Of a stretch of 64,000 bases of DNA, positions 59,348-64,000 are shown piece after piece; position 1 is the first letter of the stretch; every line of letters begins with the position of its first letter. The stretch is from an uncultured Bacteroidota bacterium (GTDB taxonomy: Bacteria > Bacteroidota > Bacteroidia > Flavobacteriales > Flavobacteriaceae): NCBI GenBank assembly GCA_902595555.1, contig CACJQM010000002.1, positions 186,001-250,000 of the forward strand. The letters run 5' to 3'. Below the pieces are notes generated by a model. That model was given only the letters and a program-made list of their open reading frames with translations. It made no database searches and had not been told where the DNA came from. Made by a program: the position numbers and the translations under genes.

Positions 59348-60531
59348 AAAAACCATTACTTATAATAATATTATTTTTTATAATCTCTTGTCAAAATAAT
59401 TTTGAAAAGGATGTTTTAAACATAGTTAAATCCACTGAAATACCAGCTGTTGTTATGGGCAAAATTAATAAGGATGGTAGTATGGATTTCTTTTCAAATG
59501 GCCCATCAAGGTGGGATAGAAATGACACGATTAAAGAGAAAAATATTTTTAGTATTGCATCCATGACTAAAGCATTAGGATCAGTTGCTGCGCTCCAGCT
59601 TGTTGAGCAAGGAAAAATAACCCTTGATGAGCCTCTTGATGAATATTTGCCAAATATGTCATCAATAAAAATATTAACACAAGACAATAAAATTATAGAC
59701 CCCATAAATAGTATTACACTTAGACATCTTTTGACTCATACTGCTGGCTTTGGATATTGGTTTACTAGTAAACAACTTTCAGATTGGGGTAACTTAAAAA
59801 AGGAAATAGGATGGACTGAAAATTACGAACCTAGGTTATTTGAGTCGGGAACATCTTATATGTATGGGACTAATATCGACTGGGTTGGAAGATTAGTAGA
59901 GAAAATTTCTGGAATGAATTTGGAGGATTATTTGAGAAAATATGTCACAGGGCCATTAGAAATGAACAGCACCTGGTTTAATGTTCCGGAAAACCTTGAG
60001 GATCTGATTGTTACCTCATCCTACAGAGATAAAAATACAGGGAAGTTGGTTAAGAATAAATATCAAAAAAGAAATAAACGAACAAGCTTTAATGCTGGAG
60101 GTGGTATTTTAAGTTCACCAGAAGATTACGGGAAATTTTTAGTCTGTATGCTTAATAAAGGTAAATATAAAGGGATAAGAATTTTAAAAGATGAGACGTT
60201 TGAATTAATGAATTCACCTCAGTTGGACGAATTTAAAACAACCCACAGGCATGTCCCTGTAAGTAATGTTGACACTAAAGCTAGGGGTGACAAGGATAAT
60301 TTTTTTGACAGCCATGATAATTGGACTTTAGCTTGGGCATATGAAGAAAATTCTATTTCTAGACCCTATGGAACAGCATATTGGGCGGGATTTTTTAACA
60401 CATACTTTACTATTGATTTTAAAAATGAATTTGCATTAGTTTACATGACACAAATTTTACCATTTAATGATATTGAGTCATACAACCTTTTCACATCATT
60501 CGAAAGATTAGTCTATGAAAATTTAGATTAA
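59344..60531 (+). CDS. Serine hydrolase (class C beta-lactamase-like), lipoprotein, tandem paralogue
   Basis: IASMTKALGSVAALQL (SxxK), YMYGTNIDWVGRLVEK, NAGGGILSSPEDYGKFL. Confidence 0.9.
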   Translation: MKKPLLIIILFFIISCQNNFEKDVLNIVKSTEIPAVVMGKINKDGSMDFFSNGPSRWDRNDTIKEKNIFSIASMTKALGSVAALQLVEQGKITLDEPLDEYLPNMSSIKILTQDNKIIDPINSITLRHLLTHTAGFGYWFTSKQLSDWGNLKKEIGWTENYEPRLFESGTSYMYGTNIDWVGRLVEKISGMNLEDYLRKYVTGPLEMNSTWFNVPENLEDLIVTSSYRDKNTGKLVKNKYQKRNKRTSFNAGGGILSSPEDYGKFLVCMLNKGKYKGIRILKDETFELMNSPQLDEFKTTHRHVPVSNVDTKARGDKDNFFDSHDNWTLAWAYEENSISRPYGTAYWAGFFNTYFTIDFKNEFALVYMTQILPFNDIESYNLFTSFERLVYENLD

Positions 60532-61160
60532 ATATTTTTTTTTCGATAAAAATAAATTGACAAGCAATATACAATAGGCGTCATTATCACCCAGCTAGAT
60601 TGTGACTGAAGTGTTATTGGATTACCAGCTATATTAAAAAGAACTGGATTATACCAAGATCCTAATGGCTGTAGAGGAGCCCATGATAAATCACCATTAG
60701 ACCCTAACTGAAGATGATAAAAGAAGGCTTCTACATATATATTTTGAGCTATAAACCAAATAAATAAAATAAAAAAAGCTCCCCATTTCCAAGTTAAAAA
60801 TGGTGAAGGTTTATTTATATAAAATCTTTTAACTAAAAATATTCCAATCCATATAATTAGAACATCTGCTAATGAATTTAATAGCCAGTTCAAATTTTGA
60901 GGTATTGCACAAGAAAGTGCAACACTTCTTCTTTCATCTACTGGCAACCCGCCAGCTATGCCATACGTTAACCAAATTTCCCAACCAATAGCAACTATAA
61001 TAAACGAATAGATTAATACTCTTGATGTTGAGTATGAAACTTTATTGTTTAATATATAGTATGTTGCTAAAATTAGTGGAATTGATGCAGCTAGATATAG
61101 CCGAATAATAAGCCAGAACTCAAAAGCGTTTAAGTTACAGAAGCTGTAAGAGTCTGACAT
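60528..61160 (-). CDS. Multi-pass membrane protein, uncharacterised
   Basis: 210 aa, about 6 hydrophobic segments. Confidence 0.65.
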   Translation of the reverse strand: MSDSYSFCNLNAFEFWLIIRLYLAASIPLILATYYILNNKVSYSTSRVLIYSFIIVAIGWEIWLTYGIAGGLPVDERRSVALSCAIPQNLNWLLNSLADVLIIWIGIFLVKRFYINKPSPFLTWKWGAFFILFIWFIAQNIYVEAFFYHLQLGSNGDLSWAPLQPLGSWYNPVLFNIAGNPITLQSQSSWVIMTPIVYCLSIYFYRKKNI

Positions 61161-61202
61161 AATTGAGTTTAATTTACTAATATAATTTCATAACTTAAAA
61201 GA

Positions 61203-63524
61203 GTGAAAAAAATTTCAAGATCAGACTTTCTTAAAATTTCAGGGCTCTCATTTGGGGGTATACTTATGCTTCCTCACCACTCATGTTCCGGTATTTCTAA
61301 TAAAAAACTTACAATAAATGGTACTAATAATTATCAAATTGTAATACCAGCTAATGCCAGTAAAATAGAGGAGGAGGCCTCCCTTCAGCTTAAAAAACAT
61401 CTATTGCTACTATCGAAACAAGCTCCTAATGTTGTCAAGGAAAATGAATATAATGGGAAAAATGGGATTTTTATCGGGCAGACTAACCATGCAAAAAAGA
61501 ATAATGTTTCTGCTGATGCTTTGGAAGAGGACGGATATGTTTTCAAAAATATTGGAGATGATTTTTTAATTCAGGGAGGTTCAGAAAAGGGATTGATTTT
61601 TGGAATCTACTCACTTTTAGAATCCTTTGGATTTAGAAAATATGCTGCAGATGATCCATTAGATATTCCAAGTACAATCAATTTTGAATTACCAAATGAT
61701 ATTACAAAAATTCCTAAAATAAATTATAGAACTACTAACTATTATGAAGGAAGAGATTCAGAGTATGCGGATTGGAACAAACTTTCATCAAGAGATTCTT
61801 GGGGTTTATTTGTTCACACTTTCGAAGTTCTTGTTCCGCCAGAAAAATATGGTAAAAGCAATCCGGAGTATTATTCATTAATAGACGGAGAAAGGAATGT
61901 AGTCACACAGCTTTGTCTCACAAACCCCGACATGTTTGATGTTTTAGTTAATGATTTACGAAAAAGAATAAATGAAAATCCAAAAGCAAAGTACTGGTCT
62001 GTTAGCCAGAATGATAATGATAAGTATTGTCAATGTGGACCTTGTACAAAGCTTAATAAAAAATACGGTAATGTACCAAGCGGTTCTATAGTCTGGTTTA
62101 CTAATAAAGTTGCAAGAGAATTTCCTGATAAAATTATTTCCACACTAGCATATTGGTATACTAGAGTTGCTCCTAAAAATATCGAGATTGAACCCAACGT
62201 AAATATCATGCTTTGTAACATTGAAAGCACAAGAGAAAAACCTGTTTTTGATACAGATCCTGCTTTTACAAAAGATTTACAAGACTGGGGAAAAATGAGC
62301 AAAGACATTTTAATTTGGGACTATAATATTCAGTTTGCAAACCCAATAAGTCCATTTCCTAATCTGCATACAATAGGCCCGAATATTAAGTTTTACAGAG
62401 AAAATAATGTTAATGCTCTTTTCATGCAAGCGACTGGTAATAAAGCAGAACTTGGTCAACTAAGGTCATATCTTATTTCAAAGTTGATGTGGAATCCGGA
62501 TGCAGATGATAATGAAATCATAGATGAATTTCTTGGTGGATATTACGGACCAGCAGCAGAGTATATGAGAGAGTACATCGACAGAATGAGAGAGGCTTTA
62601 ACTGAAACACCATTTAGGCTATTTATTTTTGGAGATCCAAGAGATGCAATAAACAACTATTTATCTGCTGAAAAAATAAGTTTGTATCATTCAATTTTTG
62701 ATAAAGCTGAAAAATCAGTTGCTGATAATTCACAGTTACTAAAAAGAGTGCAAGACGCGAGGTTGCCTTTACTTATTGCAACAATTCAAATTGCAGGTCA
62801 AATTAAGCCTGGCGACGATGGAAGTTTTTATGAGATTGATAACTCAGGCTTTGTAATACCAAAACCAGAAATGGAAAATCTAGTTACAGAGTTTGTAGAT
62901 AGAGCAAGAAAAGCAGGTATTGCAAGAATAGGAGAAAGAGCAATAACCTTGGATGATTATAACTACAATTTTGAAAGGATTTTCTCAAAAATGAAAGATA
63001 ATCCAAAGTCAAAATCATATAAATCTAATGTTAGCTCTGTTGGTATTCCAGAGGGTGGATTGGAAAACATTAAGCGTTTAACTAATGGAATTTTTGGCGC
63101 TTTTGAATCTTGGAGATTTCCTTTTAAAGATAAAAATTGGGTTGCGTTCAAAGGTGAACATATGGATCTTGTTTTAGATCTTGGTGAAATACAAAACATA
63201 AAATCTATTGAAATGGAATTTTTAAATGTTCAAGCTCAAGCAAACTGGCATCAGCTTATTCTTCCAAAACATGTTACTTATTCAATTTCAAAAGATGGAT
63301 TAACTTATGAAAAGCCTATTAAGGTTAATAATCCCCACAATCCAAATCCAGCTGAAAATCCAGATATAACAAAGGTTCCTTTTCACCCTTTCAACATTGA
63401 GCTTGAAAATAAAGAATGTCGTTATATAAAAATTCATGCGGAAAGCCATATCAAGATGCCAGCTTGGCATATTAATGCTGGACGTCCCGCATTCATTTAT
63501 GTCGATGAAATAGTTGTAAAATGA
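61203..63524 (+). CDS. DUF4838 domain secreted protein, possible glycoside-hydrolase-associated
   Basis: SVSQNDNDKYCQCGPCTKLN, TLAYWYTRVAP signatures; C-terminal discoidin-like region; GTG start. Confidence 0.8.
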   Translation: MKKISRSDFLKISGLSFGGILMLPHHSCSGISNKKLTINGTNNYQIVIPANASKIEEEASLQLKKHLLLLSKQAPNVVKENEYNGKNGIFIGQTNHAKKNNVSADALEEDGYVFKNIGDDFLIQGGSEKGLIFGIYSLLESFGFRKYAADDPLDIPSTINFELPNDITKIPKINYRTTNYYEGRDSEYADWNKLSSRDSWGLFVHTFEVLVPPEKYGKSNPEYYSLIDGERNVVTQLCLTNPDMFDVLVNDLRKRINENPKAKYWSVSQNDNDKYCQCGPCTKLNKKYGNVPSGSIVWFTNKVAREFPDKIISTLAYWYTRVAPKNIEIEPNVNIMLCNIESTREKPVFDTDPAFTKDLQDWGKMSKDILIWDYNIQFANPISPFPNLHTIGPNIKFYRENNVNALFMQATGNKAELGQLRSYLISKLMWNPDADDNEIIDEFLGGYYGPAAEYMREYIDRMREALTETPFRLFIFGDPRDAINNYLSAEKISLYHSIFDKAEKSVADNSQLLKRVQDARLPLLIATIQIAGQIKPGDDGSFYEIDNSGFVIPKPEMENLVTEFVDRARKAGIARIGERAITLDDYNYNFERIFSKMKDNPKSKSYKSNVSSVGIPEGGLENIKRLTNGIFGAFESWRFPFKDKNWVAFKGEHMDLVLDLGEIQNIKSIEMEFLNVQAQANWHQLILPKHVTYSISKDGLTYEKPIKVNNPHNPNPAENPDITKVPFHPFNIELENKECRYIKIHAESHIKMPAWHINAGRPAFIYVDEIVVK

Positions 63525-63529
63525 TTTAG

Positions 63530-63961
63530 TTAGTTATCTGAACTGTGCAGTTCAAAATATTTTACATCAGCAGTTTTACCAAGCACGTCAACATCCCACA
63601 TAACAAAGTTCATTGCCCCATTATTTATAGCATCGGTGAAATAAAATTTCATTGACTTCCCATTTCTTTTCCATGTGCCCTTAAGTGGTGTTGAAATTAA
63701 TGTACCATCTTCTAAAATGGTTCTTCCTTGACCATCTAAAGTTCCGCTAGTTTTAGATGTATTGATAGAAGCAACTTTGAACTTTACAAATACAGACCCA
63801 TATCCACTAATTTGACCTTCAAAGTTCATGACAGAGTATCCTTCACCTGGACTAATTAAAACTATATCAAGTACTCCACCTCCTTTTGCTTGAGATAAAT
63901 CTTGAGAGTAAGAAAAAGCAGTTACACAAAGGGCTAATAAAATTGTTTTTAAGTATTTCAT
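63530..63961 (-). CDS. Secreted hypothetical protein
   Basis: 143 aa, signal peptide LLALCVTAFSYSQ. Confidence 0.55.
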   Translation of the reverse strand: MKYLKTILLALCVTAFSYSQDLSQAKGGGVLDIVLISPGEGYSVMNFEGQISGYGSVFVKFKVASINTSKTSGTLDGQGRTILEDGTLISTPLKGTWKRNGKSMKFYFTDAINNGAMNFVMWDVDVLGKTADVKYFELHSSDN

Positions 63962-64000
63962 AATTGTGATTTTTTAATTAGTATTTACGTTCTTACTAAA

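Noticed and set aside
1-64000. Apparent GC-skew switch near 16 kb
   Set aside because: Hand counts in a few segments gave mixed results for both strands (plus-strand genes at 16, 32 and 55 kb remain G-rich), so no skew boundary could be supported without computing it.
1-64000. CRISPR arrays, IS elements, prophage, integrases
   Set aside because: No regularly spaced repeats, transposase or recombinase motifs seen in the ORFs.

Overview
AT-rich, gene-dense chromosomal window from a marine Bacteroidetes/Flavobacteriia-type genome, inferred from TAnnTTTG promoter boxes and families such as IPExxxVDY, DUF4837, DUF5723 and YHYH. Most of it is housekeeping: pgk, holB, mnmG, ybeY, gltX, glnS, folB, rnr, rpiB, sppA, rnpA, lepA, dusB, rbfA, pyk, fabF, acpP, purN, rnhA, purF, sod and an AddAB-like pair, plus tRNA-Cys(GCA) and a CAU-anticodon tRNA. 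I saw no CRISPR array, IS element, integrase or rRNA. Main observations: (1) two identical 16-bp sites, TGTTTCACGTGGAACA (reverse complement TGTTCCACGTGAAACA, a chromosomal parS sequence), flank mnmG, one of them encoding the C-terminus of YbeY; (2) a 364-bp, very AT-rich intergenic region with nested dyad symmetry lies between rnr and rpiB, the longest gap in the window and about 10 kb from the parS pair; (3) an accessory-looking locus next to the CAU tRNA carries an unknown 436-aa EF-hand-like/coiled-coil protein, repeated TTCCGAACCT motifs in inverted orientation on both sides, three palindromes upstream, and a 10-bp copy of tRNA sequence; (4) TAnnTTTG boxes sit 4 nt from the start codons of alkB-like and folB, suggesting leaderless mRNAs, and one such box suggests the dusB start is misplaced; (5) YHYH, MORN and SCO genes overlap in one cluster. 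No searches or computations were run. Family names come from reading motifs.
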